This document shows, piece by piece, positions 7,620 through 15,826 of a stretch of 36,008 nt of DNA. The DNA comes from Zavarzinella formosa DSM 19928 (GTDB lineage Bacteria > Planctomycetota > Planctomycetia > Gemmatales > Gemmataceae). Both the position numbers and the translations under genes were made by a program. Within the stretch, counting starts at the first letter, position 1. Each line of letters starts with the position of its first letter. The notes under the pieces are model-generated. The model saw only the letters and a list, made by a program, of their open reading frames with translations, had not been told where the DNA came from and did not search any database. Location of the stretch: assembly GCF_000255705.1 (NCBI RefSeq), contig NZ_JH636447.1:170214-206221 (forward strand), in the 5' to 3' direction.

Positions 7620-9407
7620 TTATCTGCTCCCCAGCGGATGTTCCCGACAAAGACGGACGATGACATCCATGTCCAGCGTGGCCATGTTGGTCAGGATGAC
7701 GAGGGTGCGGTCGGTCACCAAATCGCGGTCCACGATGGACATGAAGCCGCCGTAGCTGCCGTTGTGTTGCATCCGTGTCAGTTTTGCGTTGTCAAAATCG
7801 CAACCCCAGCCGTAACAGTAATTGTTCGTCACATTGTCGCCATAAGTGGCGGAAACGAACGCCTGTTTCATCATGTCCGGGCCGATAATCTTCCCCTGCC
7901 GCCAGCCCTCGTTCCAGCGGGCCAAGTCTTCCAAACTGGCCCAGACGCTACCGTCGCCGGCCGTCAGGTCTCGTTGATGGGTGATCGCCGCCGGTCCCCA
8001 GACGGCGTTATACTTGTCTTTTTCGCGGGAGTAACCCAAGGCCGGTTCGCTCGGCCGGCTGTCGGGGCGGTTGTTGACCGTGGCCGTTTTCATGCCCAAT
8101 GGCTCGAAGAATTCGCTCTTCAAAAAGTCGGCATAAGACTTTTTCGACGCCCGCTCGACGATCAGCGCCAGCATCACAAAACCGGAGTTGGAGTAGCGCC
8201 ATTCCTTGCCCGTCTCGGCCAGCAAAGGAAACTCTTTCTGGTTTTTGGCATATTGCCCGAGAACGTCTTCGTTCGTGAAGAAAGCCGGGTCTTTCCCCGT
8301 GAATTCCGGGAAGCTGTTGAAATCGGGCAGGCCCGAGGTGTGCCTCGCGAGGTGTTCGATGCGGATGGGGTTCTTTTCGTCGTACACCGGCATTTCCGGC
8401 AAATAAGTGCGGATGTCGTCGTCGAGTTTCAGTTTGCCCTGCTCGGCCAGCCGCAAGATGGCCGCCCCGGTGATGTGTTTGGAACACGAGGCCAGTTCAA
8501 AAGTGGTTTTCGGCGTGATCGGCGTTTTGGCCTCGACGTTGGCCAGGCCGTAGGTCTTTTGAAAAAGCACCCGGCCATGCTCAAAGATCACCACGGCCGC
8601 CCCCGGCGTGTCGACCCGGATGCCGGCCTCCGCGATGATCGAGGCGAGCCGGGTCTCGAAACCCGGCCCGCGCAGACGCACCAGCGTGACGATCCCTTCG
8701 TCCCGCTCGTTGTCCTTGTTCAATTTCAGATACGGCCCTTGAAGCCGGTTGCCGTCCGCGGAGAGGGTCCAGGTCGTCGGCCCTTTCGTGTCGTTCTCCC
8801 ACCACGGCTCGGCAAGGACGAGCGAGTAAATCCCCGTCTTCACGTTACCAAGCCCGGTGATGAGACCCCGGCGGTTCGGGCCGGTGTTGGAAACATAAGT
8901 TCCGCTGACGCGGATGAAATCCCGATTCGGGCCGGGGGCGGTCTTGAGGGTCATGTAGCCCCACGGCGTGTCCCACAAATCGGAGATGTCGTCCGCCCGC
9001 CACTCCCCGTTGCGAATGCGGGTGAACGTCACTTCGCCATCGTCGGTGACGTTGTCTTTGTTCACCTTCCCGTAAGGGCCTTTCAACTGTTTGCCGTCAG
9101 CCCCGAGCGTCAGCTTGGCGGTCCCTTTCGTCTCGTTGCTCCACCAAGGCTCGTCCAGCTTGAATTCCAGAACGCCCGTCGCCGGATCAAACGTCCCTTC
9201 GCGGATGATGCCGGTTTGGTTCTTGGCCCGAAAGTAATACCCGGCGACCGTCAGGGTTCTTTTGTCCGGAGCCGGTCCCGTCACCAGCGTGACCATCCCC
9301 CAATCCGATTCCCAAACCCCCGCAATCTCCGCCGCCTGGGATGAAGCCGGGATCCAGAGATGACCAAGGATGATAACGGCAACAATCATCACAAATCGAG
9401 TTCGCAT
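7620..9407 (-). CDS. Exported serine hydrolase of the beta-lactamase / class C penicillin-binding fold with duplicated N-terminal domain
   Basis: The product is 595 residues with a signal peptide (1-26, ending SSQAAE). Residues about 30-130 and 143-245 are two copies of one beta domain (compare WWSNETKGTAKLTLGADGKQ with WWENDTKGPTTWTLSADGNR, and LKGPYGKVNKDN with LQGPYLKLNKDN). The catalytic domain follows. It has S307-C-S-K310 as the SxxK motif, YSN at 405-407, and HNG at 548-550 as the third box, so it should be active. The family includes D-aminopeptidases, esterases and class C beta-lactamases; the substrate is not predictable. GGAAG lies upstream of the ATG. It is convergent with the TPR-coupled gene. 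Confidence 0.92.
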   Translation of the reverse strand: MRTRFVMIVAVIILGHLWIPASSQAAEIAGVWESDWGMVTLVTGPAPDKRTLTVAGYYFRAKNQTGIIREGTFDPATGVLEFKLDEPWWSNETKGTAKLTLGADGKQLKGPYGKVNKDNVTDDGEVTFTRIRNGEWRADDISDLWDTPWGYMTLKTAPGPNRDFIRVSGTYVSNTGPNRRGLITGLGNVKTGIYSLVLAEPWWENDTKGPTTWTLSADGNRLQGPYLKLNKDNERDEGIVTLVRLRGPGFETRLASIIAEAGIRVDTPGAAVVIFEHGRVLFQKTYGLANVEAKTPITPKTTFELASCSKHITGAAILRLAEQGKLKLDDDIRTYLPEMPVYDEKNPIRIEHLARHTSGLPDFNSFPEFTGKDPAFFTNEDVLGQYAKNQKEFPLLAETGKEWRYSNSGFVMLALIVERASKKSYADFLKSEFFEPLGMKTATVNNRPDSRPSEPALGYSREKDKYNAVWGPAAITHQRDLTAGDGSVWASLEDLARWNEGWRQGKIIGPDMMKQAFVSATYGDNVTNNYCYGWGCDFDNAKLTRMQHNGSYGGFMSIVDRDLVTDRTLVILTNMATLDMDVIVRLCREHPLGSR

Positions 9408-9693
9408 GGTTCGATCTTCCGAACATCGTGATGACCGGCGTTCTTGAGTGTTTGCGTGTCGCGCGGTCTTGGAACAGGATTGATGAGGGTGAGATCGTTA
9501 TATCCCCGAATGATTTGGCCGGGGATTTTCGAGGGATTTCAAGCCGGGCCGGAAAACCGGGCTGGCCGTGATCGTTGCGAGCCACAGCCAGCCGTATTCG
9601 CACGATGGCCGACAGAAATGGATTTGAGTCAATGTCGCCTGCGCATCGACAAGGCCGGGCGAAAAAAGCCTCAAAACCTCCTTCAAAAAGCTG

Positions 9694-10311
9694 TCACACT
9701 GACTCTGTCTGCCGCAAGGGCAGGCCGGGCGTCGGCATGCTTTTGACGGCTTCTGACGCGAGCACATTGGCGCTGAAAAACGTCGTGCCGGCAACGAGCA
9801 CACCGGCCAGCAATGTTAAAAGTGCAAGTTCCGAGAAACGCCAGACCCCTTCGTGTTCAAGTAATCTTTTTCCGACAACTCCGGCGCTGTTGCTCGGGTT
9901 CGGAGGAAGATTGGCTGAAAGGGCGACGGCCACGTCCTGCATCAGGATGCTGTAACTGAGCAATGAGATGAACAACAAGAAGTTGGCGCTTGCAAACATG
10001 ACGAGTTCCGGGTGATGACGAATGGACAAGCCGGCTTGATCCTTTTTGACGATTATCAGGCTCCATAACGCGGCGATTACAGCGATACCGATCTGATAAA
10101 CCCGTTCAGAGCTATCTAACTTCGCTTTCAATCCGGCGCGCGCCCGTTCGTCAAATGGAACGGTGTCCTCCTTGGCGGATTCCAATTGTTCCTTCCAATT
10201 GGTGGCCGATTGTTTGGAGATGATTGCGATCCCGAACACAAGCGATAAAACGGCAATGGCGACGGACACACCGGAAAGTATCCAGCGTGTTTTTTCTTTT
10301 GGCATATTCAC
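9694..10311 (-). CDS. Four-helix membrane protein of unknown function
   Basis: The product is 205 residues from a GTG at 10311 with AAGGAA seven bases upstream; an ATG two codons later is the alternative. Four hydrophobic segments are clear: WILSGVSVAIAVLSLVFGIA, VYQIGIAVIAALWSLIIV, LVMFASANFLLFISLLSYSI and LALLTLLAGVLVAGTTFF. A charged loop of about 40 residues (WKEQLESAKEDTVPFDERAR) separates helices 1 and 2. No family is recognised. The 286 bases between it and the downstream hydrolase show no further gene. Confidence 0.78.
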   Translation of the reverse strand: MNMPKEKTRWILSGVSVAIAVLSLVFGIAIISKQSATNWKEQLESAKEDTVPFDERARAGLKAKLDSSERVYQIGIAVIAALWSLIIVKKDQAGLSIRHHPELVMFASANFLLFISLLSYSILMQDVAVALSANLPPNPSNSAGVVGKRLLEHEGVWRFSELALLTLLAGVLVAGTTFFSANVLASEAVKSMPTPGLPLRQTESV

Positions 10312-10471
10312 TGTGACATTCCTTCCATGACATTGGTGACACAAGTTCCTTCGATTTCCGCCTGACAATGATTAGACCGCTTCAATTAAGGTTGCCATCT
10401 CAATTCATGGTTGGTCCGGTCCTTGTGTCGAATCAGAGGTAACGCGGCAAACCAAACCGGGAACCGGCGGG

Positions 10472-10873
10472 CTACGAATCAAGCGGTCGGCCAATCTCCC
10501 AGTGATGGCCGAAGGGATCGGCCACGCGCCCCACCCGCCATCCGTGCCCTTCCTTGACCGCGTGGATCGACTTGGCTCCTGCCGCGACGGCCGCCGCAAA
10601 CATCGCATCCGGATCGGACACGATGAAGAGCATCTTCACCGAACCGCCGCCCAGCGACTCCGGACTGAAGTTGCCATGTTCGGGCGACTCGTCGCTCAGC
10701 CAGAATTCCGCCCCCTCAAGGGACAACCGGGACACCACCGAACCGGCGGCATCCTCCACGCGATAGACCTCGCGCGCTCCGAAGGCTGATTTGTAGAATT
10801 CAACCGCCTTCGCGCCGTTCCGAACCGACAGCCAAGGGAGCAGCGCACAAGCGATGGAAGTTTTGTCAGTCAT
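10472..10873 (-). CDS. VOC-superfamily (glyoxalase/bleomycin-resistance type) protein, PhnB-like
   Basis: The product is 133 residues. It starts PWLSVRNGAKAVEFYKSAFG, the standard opening of PhnB-like VOC proteins, continues with the SLEGAEFWLSDESPEHG strand, and ends DPFGHHWEIG, matching the C-terminal DPxGxxW motif. The length fits a single VOC domain, which usually dimerises to form a metal site. PhnB-type members have no settled activity; roles in metabolite processing or resistance are possible. The start follows a weak GAGA-type ribosome site. No palindromic cassette site is seen on either side. Confidence 0.9.
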   Translation of the reverse strand: MTDKTSIACALLPWLSVRNGAKAVEFYKSAFGAREVYRVEDAAGSVVSRLSLEGAEFWLSDESPEHGNFSPESLGGGSVKMLFIVSDPDAMFAAAVAAGAKSIHAVKEGHGWRVGRVADPFGHHWEIGRPLDS

Positions 10874-10977
10874 GGATGATTTCTCGTTTGCAGATCAATC
10901 CGATGCCAGCCCATGAGAATTCTCCCGGAGATGTTGAATCGTAAAAGTAATCGGCAAGTCTGTGCAATCATCGGTCG

Positions 10978-11292
10978 TCATGCCGCAAAGAGCGATTTGA
11001 TTCCCAAAATCAAAATCAAGACGCCATGCCCAAATATGCACGCACAACCGCCGAGACACAATGTTCCCGGAAGCAATCCCGGACCGGGGCGGGGACCGAT
11101 ATTAATCCATGCGGCGAAGCTGACGGCCGTAGCCAAAAGCCCCAGCCACGGGTCAACCTTTAAGGCCACAGTTATTGGCGCCCAGGCGCAGGCCATGAGC
11201 AAGAGCAGCGCAAGAAGCAAACCAGCGAGAAACCTTGTTGATTCGCCCAATCTTGATGATCTGTCATCCGGCGGGCTGTCAGCCATTTGCAT
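10978..11292 (-). CDS. Small membrane protein of unknown function
   Basis: The product is 104 residues from the ATG at 11292; an ATG two codons later is also possible. After a polar N-terminus come hydrophobic segments FLAGLLLALLLLMACAWAPI, LLATAVSFAAWINIG and a C-terminal LCLGGCACIFGHGVLILILG, so three TM helices are likely. The GPRPGPG turn after helix 2 is striking. No family is recognised. A longer frame upstream lacks coding character and overlaps the lipoprotein gene on the same strand, so it was not used. Confidence 0.65.
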   Translation of the reverse strand: MQMADSPPDDRSSRLGESTRFLAGLLLALLLLMACAWAPITVALKVDPWLGLLATAVSFAAWINIGPRPGPGLLPGTLCLGGCACIFGHGVLILILGIKSLFAA

Positions 11293-11437
11293 CACATCGG
11301 GTGAGTAAATTTGTTCGAAGTCTCCAAACGGACTGATAACCGAGCTCGGTGGCGGTGACTTCTTTGGGTTTGAATCATGCAAGCAGACCGTGTGGCCGCA
11401 GTGCGCGAAGCTTGGTTCACTTTTTTCAGGCCCTCCG

Positions 11438-11785
11438 TTATGGCCCGACCAACCCGGCGGTGGCAAGCGCCTCGACAACCTTGCCGTCTCGGTGGACGAT
11501 GGCGATCTGCCACCGCCGTTGAACGAGGCGGCTGCCATCAGAGCGGTCGCAGTGGATGTAGTCCAGCCCCTTGCGGTCTCTGAATGCTTCGTTGACGCTG
11601 CGGGAACACTTGAATCCCTCTCGCTCCATGAACCGTTGGGCCTCATCAATCGAAGTCCCGACGGGGATTTGGCCCAGAACTGCCTCGACCATTCGTGGCG
11701 GTTCCTCAATGCCTTGTGTGGCCGGCCGGGCGCTGGCGCAACCGACGATGATGGCAAACATGATGGCTGTCACAACGGCACGCAC
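11438..11785 (-). CDS. Putative lipoprotein of unknown function
   Basis: The product is 115 residues. The N-terminus MRAVVTAIMFAIIVGCASAR is a lipoprotein-type signal with a lipobox-like IVGC, so C16 would be the lipidated residue. The mature part is soluble with two cysteines (FKCSRSV, YIHCDRS). The VGTSIDEAQRFMEREGFKC segment resembles small SmpA/OmlA-like exported domains, but only loosely. It begins three bases after the stop of the upstream secreted coiled-coil gene, so the two form an operon and may act together in the envelope. Confidence 0.72.
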   Translation of the reverse strand: MRAVVTAIMFAIIVGCASARPATQGIEEPPRMVEAVLGQIPVGTSIDEAQRFMEREGFKCSRSVNEAFRDRKGLDYIHCDRSDGSRLVQRRWQIAIVHRDGKVVEALATAGLVGP

Positions 11786-11788
11786 TGG

Positions 11789-12352
11789 TTATCTTCCCTT
11801 GGCGTTTTCGGCCGCCCGTTTGACCCGGAGCAGTTGGATCTCTGCGTCCAGGCGTTGATAGCGGGCCCGATTGAGTTCGGCGGGCGACACTTTCGCGGCC
11901 TCTTTGCCTGCTTGGGTGATCGCCTCAATGTCCTTCGTAAATTCCACGTACTGGGTCAGCAGGGCGATTTTCTCCTCGGGCTTGTCGCATAGCTCCAAAC
12001 CGGCCCGGACAAGTCGTTGAGCCGTTTCAGCCATCTCGCCGTAAGCCGCCCGTCCGCTCTGGAACTGTCTGTGGCGCGTCTGAATCTCTTCGACGGCCTC
12101 GTTATAGCGGGCCTTGAGCAACTTCCGCAGTTCATCGTCCTTGGGGTCCGCCTTGACGGGTTCGGCGTTCAGAAGTGTCAACTGTTTCACTTTCTGCAAT
12201 TCATCGCCCTTGGGGCCTTCCTTGGCAGGTTCGGCGGCCGGAAGGATCGGCTGTTTCTGTGCCGGTTGCTTTGGTTGTGGCCCTTGCGCGGCCAGGTTGC
12301 CGGCCAACATGGCCATCAGGGGGACCGACAGCCACCACTTGGATCGGATCAT
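11789..12352 (-). CDS. Secreted coiled-coil protein of unknown function
   Basis: The product is 187 residues. The ATG at 12352 begins a good signal peptide (MIRSKWWLSVPLMAMLAGNLAAQ); upstream in-frame sequence does not look coding. A Pro/Gln/Lys-rich linker is followed by a duplicated segment (GDELQKVKQLTLLNAEPVK, then DDELRKLLKARYNEAVEEIQ). From about residue 75 it is a long charged helix ending AELNRARYQRLDAEIQLLRV. This layout is common in planctomycete exported proteins of unknown role. It forms an operon with the lipoprotein gene three bases downstream. Confidence 0.78.
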   Translation of the reverse strand: MIRSKWWLSVPLMAMLAGNLAAQGPQPKQPAQKQPILPAAEPAKEGPKGDELQKVKQLTLLNAEPVKADPKDDELRKLLKARYNEAVEEIQTRHRQFQSGRAAYGEMAETAQRLVRAGLELCDKPEEKIALLTQYVEFTKDIEAITQAGKEAAKVSPAELNRARYQRLDAEIQLLRVKRAAENAKGR

Positions 12353-12453
12353 GCTTGTCACGGAAACACCCTCTGGAGAGAAAATTTCGAGCGACTGAAC
12401 GCAAAAGCCCGGCATTGGCGGGGCACCGGCGAGATTGGAGTTTGGGGGACGAA

Positions 12454-12873
12454 TCATGCCCCGCCATCGCCGGTTTTGGCCCGTCTGGTGACCTCCGGGA
12501 ATAACACGGGAATGGCGGTGAAGAAACTCAGCACCGAGTCCCCGGCCCCATGCTCAAGTTGCTTGCCAACCTTGGCGAACGGAAAGGCCGCATTGCGGTC
12601 GTCGAATCGCACGCCCCACGATTCATCAACCTCGGCCCAAACCCCGCCGAAGCTGCGGACAATACACTCGCCCAGATATGACCCAAGTGTGTTTGTCAAT
12701 CCGTCGCGGTTGGCCGGGTCGCCTTGTTCGTGCTGTCGTTGGATGTACCCGTCCAGCCACCTCACCCCGGCCTCATCATACCCGACATCCACGGCCAGTT
12801 GCTTCCGGGCGACAGAGACCACAAGTTCGGCGTTCTCGCGGATACGGTCCGCCATCGGCAAGTCGTCCGCCAT
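12454..12873 (-). CDS. Cassette-borne small protein, DUF3806-like
   Basis: The product is 139 residues. The chosen ATG (MADDLPMADRIRENAEL) has AAGGGG seven bases upstream. The longer frame would only add the translated recombination site (PNKAPQLTGGL). The core DGLTNTLGSYLGECIVRSFG followed by GVWAEVDESWGVRFDD resembles DUF3806-type proteins, in which a short conserved GxYLGE segment precedes a W-rich strand. Function unknown. It directly follows the palindrome at 12894-12976, as expected for a gene cassette. Confidence 0.7.
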   Translation of the reverse strand: MADDLPMADRIRENAELVVSVARKQLAVDVGYDEAGVRWLDGYIQRQHEQGDPANRDGLTNTLGSYLGECIVRSFGGVWAEVDESWGVRFDDRNAAFPFAKVGKQLEHGAGDSVLSFFTAIPVLFPEVTRRAKTGDGGA

Positions 12874-12893
12874 CGTTGTGCCCCTTGCTGCCA

Positions 12894-12976
12894 TACGAAA
12901 TAACCCGGCGGCCGAAGCGACTCCGGCCATTTCACGACGGCTGAGGCCTCCGGTCAACTGTGGCGCCTTGTTCGGC
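12894..12976 (-). repeat. attC-like site, distal core degenerate
   Basis: The proximal core GTTCGGC (12970-12976 on +) and the inner arm GCTGAGGCCTCCGGTCAACT are nearly identical to the site at 16525-16617. The distal core has decayed to TACGAAA. The upstream gene ends inside it at 12932. Confidence 0.55.
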
Positions 12977-13531
12977 TCTGCTCTGGGTGTCAGTTGCCGA
13001 GTGCCGATAGAAATACTCAATCACCTCGGAGAGATCGGTCCCCGCACTCCCTCGAAGTCCCGGCGATTCCGATTGTCCGAGTTCGCAAAGCACCCGATGC
13101 AACGGGATGACCTCGACGCCGTTCCGGGAAATCGCTTCGACTTCGGCAGGCCATCGCACGGCTGCGTGAACAAGAACGAACTTCCAATTCAGTCCTGCCC
13201 ACGCCGCCGCTCGCGTGACGCATTTCGATTTGGACTTGAACTTTTTCTCGACCCAGGCCGCAGCCGCCCGTTCAACGAGGTCCGGGGGCCGCACTTTCAT
13301 GCTCATCTTCGATTTGGCAAAGCCCTTTGGCGCGTCGTCCGGCAGCGGGGCGATGTAGCTGATTGGCCGAAAACTCGCCTGCACTTCGACGTGCCAAGCT
13401 TCAAGCCCCGCTTTCGCAGGCCGAACGCCGAGCAAGTCGATCTCTCCCACGCCATGCTTGATGCCACGAACCGTAAAGAACCCGGCTCGGTTGAGCCACT
13501 CATCAACAAGCGACTCGGCAAGCAACGCCAT
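12932..13531 (-). CDS. Cassette-borne putative PD-(D/E)XK-like nuclease
   Basis: The product is 199 residues. AGGAG lies eight bases before the ATG at 13531, so the two extra N-terminal residues of the longer frame were dropped. The N-terminal half has the layout of a restriction-endonuclease-like fold. There is a helix with an acid (E11 in LVDEWLNRAGF), then GEIDLLGV (D32), then HVEVQ (E49-x-Q51), an ExQ variant of the (D/E)xK triad. This would cut or bind DNA, but the evidence is motif-level only. The stop codon lies inside the following attC-like site, so the last residues (AEQGATVDRRPQPS) are site-encoded. Confidence 0.6.
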   Translation of the reverse strand: MALLAESLVDEWLNRAGFFTVRGIKHGVGEIDLLGVRPAKAGLEAWHVEVQASFRPISYIAPLPDDAPKGFAKSKMSMKVRPPDLVERAAAAWVEKKFKSKSKCVTRAAAWAGLNWKFVLVHAAVRWPAEVEAISRNGVEVIPLHRVLCELGQSESPGLRGSAGTDLSEVIEYFYRHSATDTQSRAEQGATVDRRPQPS

Positions 13532-13550
13532 GACACGCACTCCTATGCTC

Positions 13551-13647
13551 GCCGAACGCCACAGTTTGCCTGCTGCGGCGGTCGGCGAGACTTTCGACCC
13601 TGATTTTACTGGATGCCTCCGCAGTCAACGGCAACAATTGGTTCGGT
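13551..13647 (-). repeat. attC-like site (97 bp)
   Basis: Cores are GCCGAAC at 13551-13557 and GTTCGGT at 13641-13647. The inner arm GCAGTCAACGGCAACAATTG precedes the second core, matching the AACGTTTTGTTCGGC pattern of other sites. It separates the nuclease-like gene from the frameshifted membrane gene. Confidence 0.7.
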
Positions 13648-13665
13648 TCCTGTCGTATTCCGCCT

Positions 13666-14093
13666 TCACCATGCTCCCAATGGCATGGGATGTCGGCACA
13701 CCGGGAGCATCAACGCTTGGAGCAAGAAATAACAAGCCATCAGTCCGACACCGGCGACGGCAACGGCGCAATGTCGTCGGCTCCGCTGCCGCCAGTGCGT
13801 CAGAACCATGACGCCTTCGATCGACGCCAACAGGAACACGATGGCCGCCATTGACGGCACGAACCATCCCGCCTCGTCAATGCGGGCATATGCCCAGAAC
13901 CAGCGAAACATCTCGGAAAGGCTGCCTTTCTTCGCCAATTTCTCGTAGATGGGACGATGCAGAGGAACGATGAAGATCATCATGGCGTACAACGGAAGCC
14001 ATCCGAGGGAATAAAAAAAGGCACGATGAGGGCGGCTCGGATCGTCGGCCGGCCAAAAAATCCGTCATCGCTGTATCGAGGATGATCCGTCAT
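13666..14093 (-). pseudogene. Cassette-borne membrane protein with frameshift at a T7 run
   Basis: The ATG at 14093 opens a frame MTDHPRYSDDGFFGRPTIRA that reaches PFF and then stops early. The frame one base back continues YSLGWLPLYAMMIFIVPLHR and runs to 13666. Together they give a coherent 142-residue protein with about three TM helices, including FVPSMAAIVFLLASIEGVMV and VAVAGVGLMACYFLLQALML. The junction is a run of seven T on the coding strand (near 14012-14018), read as T TTT TTT in frame, a classic -1 slippery heptamer. A homopolymer sequencing error or real mutation is equally able to explain it. Function unknown. Confidence 0.65.
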
Positions 14094-14118
14094 ACACGAT
14101 CCCACGAAAACCGGGGCC

Positions 14119-14194
14119 GCCGAACGTCTAAGTTCATCATCATCTGCGGCGGCTGGCAAAACTTGAAATGTCGCACCGCGGCGCTTGGTTCGGC
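14119..14194 (-). repeat. attC-like site (76 bp)
   Basis: Cores are GCCGAAC (14119-14125) and GTTCGGC (14188-14194), with the characteristic GGCGCTTG segment before the second core. It lies between the phosphoesterase stop and the next gene. Confidence 0.75.
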
Positions 14195-14251
14195 ATTACG
14201 GTCGAACCGGGCCTTGGTTCCGTTTTACCGGTTCCGTCAACGGCCCCGGCC

Positions 14252-15256
14252 TCAGATTTTGCCCCACGGGTGGCGGGGGCGTTTGGGATCATCCTCATAC
14301 CCCACGAGTCCGTAGTCGATGAAGCGGTACTCAAAAGTGCCGTCGGTGAACAAATCGACCACGCCATACCCCGCTTCAAACTCCGGCCGGTATTGCAGCG
14401 GCCGGCGCCAGTAGTCGGCGCACACGGCCCCGCCGCAAATATAATCCACGCCCAGATAGCGGCAGTGGTCAACCTGATGGTAATGACCGCTGAGACACAG
14501 TTTGATGTTCGGATGTTTGCCGAAGATCGATTGGATCCTGACCACATCCTGATGGACGCAGTCATTGGAAATCACCATGCCATCGGGATGTTTTTTGGAC
14601 AGCGGTTCAAAAAAGCAGGCCACACAAACGATGGGGGCGTGGCTGGCAATGATCACCGGCATCTTCTCTGGCGTGCGTTTCAAATCCTTTTCGAGCCATG
14701 CCACCTGGGCTTCATCGAGCAAAATCTGAAATCCGTTCCAGCCGCCGGGCTGCGTGTTGTCGAGAACGATGAAATGCCAGCCTTTGTGATCGAAGCTGTA
14801 ATAGGGGGAGGTCAGTCCGGTGTTTTCCAGGGCAAGGCTTTTGCCAGGGAATTTCGTCGTGTCGTCGCCGCGATCCCAGCCGAAGTTCACGTCATGGTTT
14901 CCCAGCGTGTAGCGAACGGGCAGGGTGCAATGCTCCTCCATGACCTTGCGCCAAGCCTTCCACTGGGCCGTGGCGCTTTCTCGCTTGGCCCAGAACGCAT
15001 CCGTGATGATGTCGCCGGTGTGCAGGATGAAGTCAGGGGCATCCTTGATCGCATGCACGTGCTTCAGGGCTTTTGGGTATCCTTCGCTGGAAAGGCTGAA
15101 CGCCGTGTGCCCGACGTGGGTGTCGCCAAAATGGGCAAACCGGAAGGCTCGCTGTGGCCCCTGCTCCGGCGCTCCGGCAGCGCGGCTGCCAAAGCACAGT
15201 CCCGCCAGCGCCCCGCCGCCCAATGCGTCTGTGAAAAGGTCGCGTCTGTTGATCAT
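14252..15256 (-). CDS. Exported calcineurin-like metallophosphoesterase
   Basis: The product is 334 residues and is the second largest gene of the array. The N-terminus MINRRDLFTDALGGGALAGL is a twin-arginine-type signal, so export in the folded, metal-loaded state is likely. All five metal-site motifs are present: GDTH (44-47), TGD (80-82), GNHD (119-122), SHAP (205-208) and GHYH (257-260). The enzyme should be an active phosphodiesterase or phosphatase; the substrate is unknown. GGGGGG lies five bases before the ATG. attC-like sites flank it on both sides, so it may have arrived as a cassette. Confidence 0.93.
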   Translation of the reverse strand: MINRRDLFTDALGGGALAGLCFGSRAAGAPEQGPQRAFRFAHFGDTHVGHTAFSLSSEGYPKALKHVHAIKDAPDFILHTGDIITDAFWAKRESATAQWKAWRKVMEEHCTLPVRYTLGNHDVNFGWDRGDDTTKFPGKSLALENTGLTSPYYSFDHKGWHFIVLDNTQPGGWNGFQILLDEAQVAWLEKDLKRTPEKMPVIIASHAPIVCVACFFEPLSKKHPDGMVISNDCVHQDVVRIQSIFGKHPNIKLCLSGHYHQVDHCRYLGVDYICGGAVCADYWRRPLQYRPEFEAGYGVVDLFTDGTFEYRFIDYGLVGYEDDPKRPRHPWGKI

Positions 15257-15312
15257 GCTTACCCCCCAGTGAGTTTCTTCAATCGGGTGGCAAAACCGTG
15301 CGTCGTTTCCCC

Positions 15313-15381
15313 GTCGAACGCCCGACCTCAGTCATTTTGCAACGACGGACACGCCCGGTCACCTGCAACGTTTTGTTCGGC
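15313..15381 (-). repeat. attC-like site (69 bp)
   Basis: Cores are GTCGAAC (15313-15319) and GTTCGGC (15375-15381). The inner arm CCCGGTCACCTGCAACGTTT closely matches the site at 25098-25190. Confidence 0.78.
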
Positions 15382-15411
15382 GAGTTTCTGGCTGGCAGTC
15401 TGTCCGCCCGA

Positions 15412-15711
15412 TCAATTCATACGACAGGTGACCGAAGCGACGGCCGTGCCAGCCGACAGATGAATGAAACCCTCGGCTCCTCGCCGGAGCAACACGAACC
15501 CCGTGCTGCCCATATTACGCTCCCACTCGGCGGCCGGGCTGTCGTACTCCCACAATTCGTCCCCCGGTCGCATCTCGTCCACCAGTTTCCGCCACTCGTT
15601 GGCTGCCCAGCCGAACGGAATTGGGTCCGGCCCTAAGCGGTCGTCGGAGACCATATGCGCGGCTTCCGCCTCGGCGACCGTTACTCGACGCACCAGCCAA
15701 GACTCGTCCAT
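15412..15711 (-). CDS. Cassette-borne small protein, paralogue of the 18561-18899 product
   Basis: The product is 99 residues from the ATG at 15711 with GAGGG upstream. The core EWRKLVDEMRPGDELWEYDS, then EWERNMGSTGFVLLRRG, aligns with EMQPGDELWHYDSEPEDWRN, then GEMGFAVVRAG, in the product of the gene at 18561-18899. Both also share an N-terminal RRVTV-x-EA segment. It is soluble, with no signal or TM helix. Family not recognised; small acidic W-rich proteins of this kind often act as immunity or binding proteins (weak inference). Confidence 0.75.
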   Translation of the reverse strand: MDESWLVRRVTVAEAEAAHMVSDDRLGPDPIPFGWAANEWRKLVDEMRPGDELWEYDSPAAEWERNMGSTGFVLLRRGAEGFIHLSAGTAVASVTCRMN

Positions 15712-15729
15712 CCCGATGCCCTCTGTCTT

Positions 15730-15826
15730 GCCGAACGGTCCAACCCACCTGCCCGGCGGGCGCGGGGAGCTATGAGATCCAGCAAACCTACATGTCCGCC
15801 GGATCAGGCGCGGCGTCGGGTTCGGC
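15730..15826 (-). repeat. attC-like site (97 bp)
   Basis: Cores are GCCGAAC (15730-15736) and GTTCGGC (15820-15826). The proximal arm differs from most sites (GGCGCGGCGTCGG) and matches the one at 17919-18005. The next gene ends inside it. Confidence 0.75.

Noticed and set aside
7599-9344. Long open frame on + opposite the serine hydrolase
   Set aside because: It is antisense to a gene with intact catalytic motifs and has no domain pattern; long open antisense frames are common in GC-rich DNA.
12396-12447. Possible attC-like site between 12352 and 12454
   Set aside because: Only loose core likeness (CTGAACG, GTTTGGG) and a short, poorly paired centre.
12017-13603. 528-codon open frame on + across the array edge
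   Set aside because: It crosses three better-supported genes and an attC-like site and has no recognisable domain.
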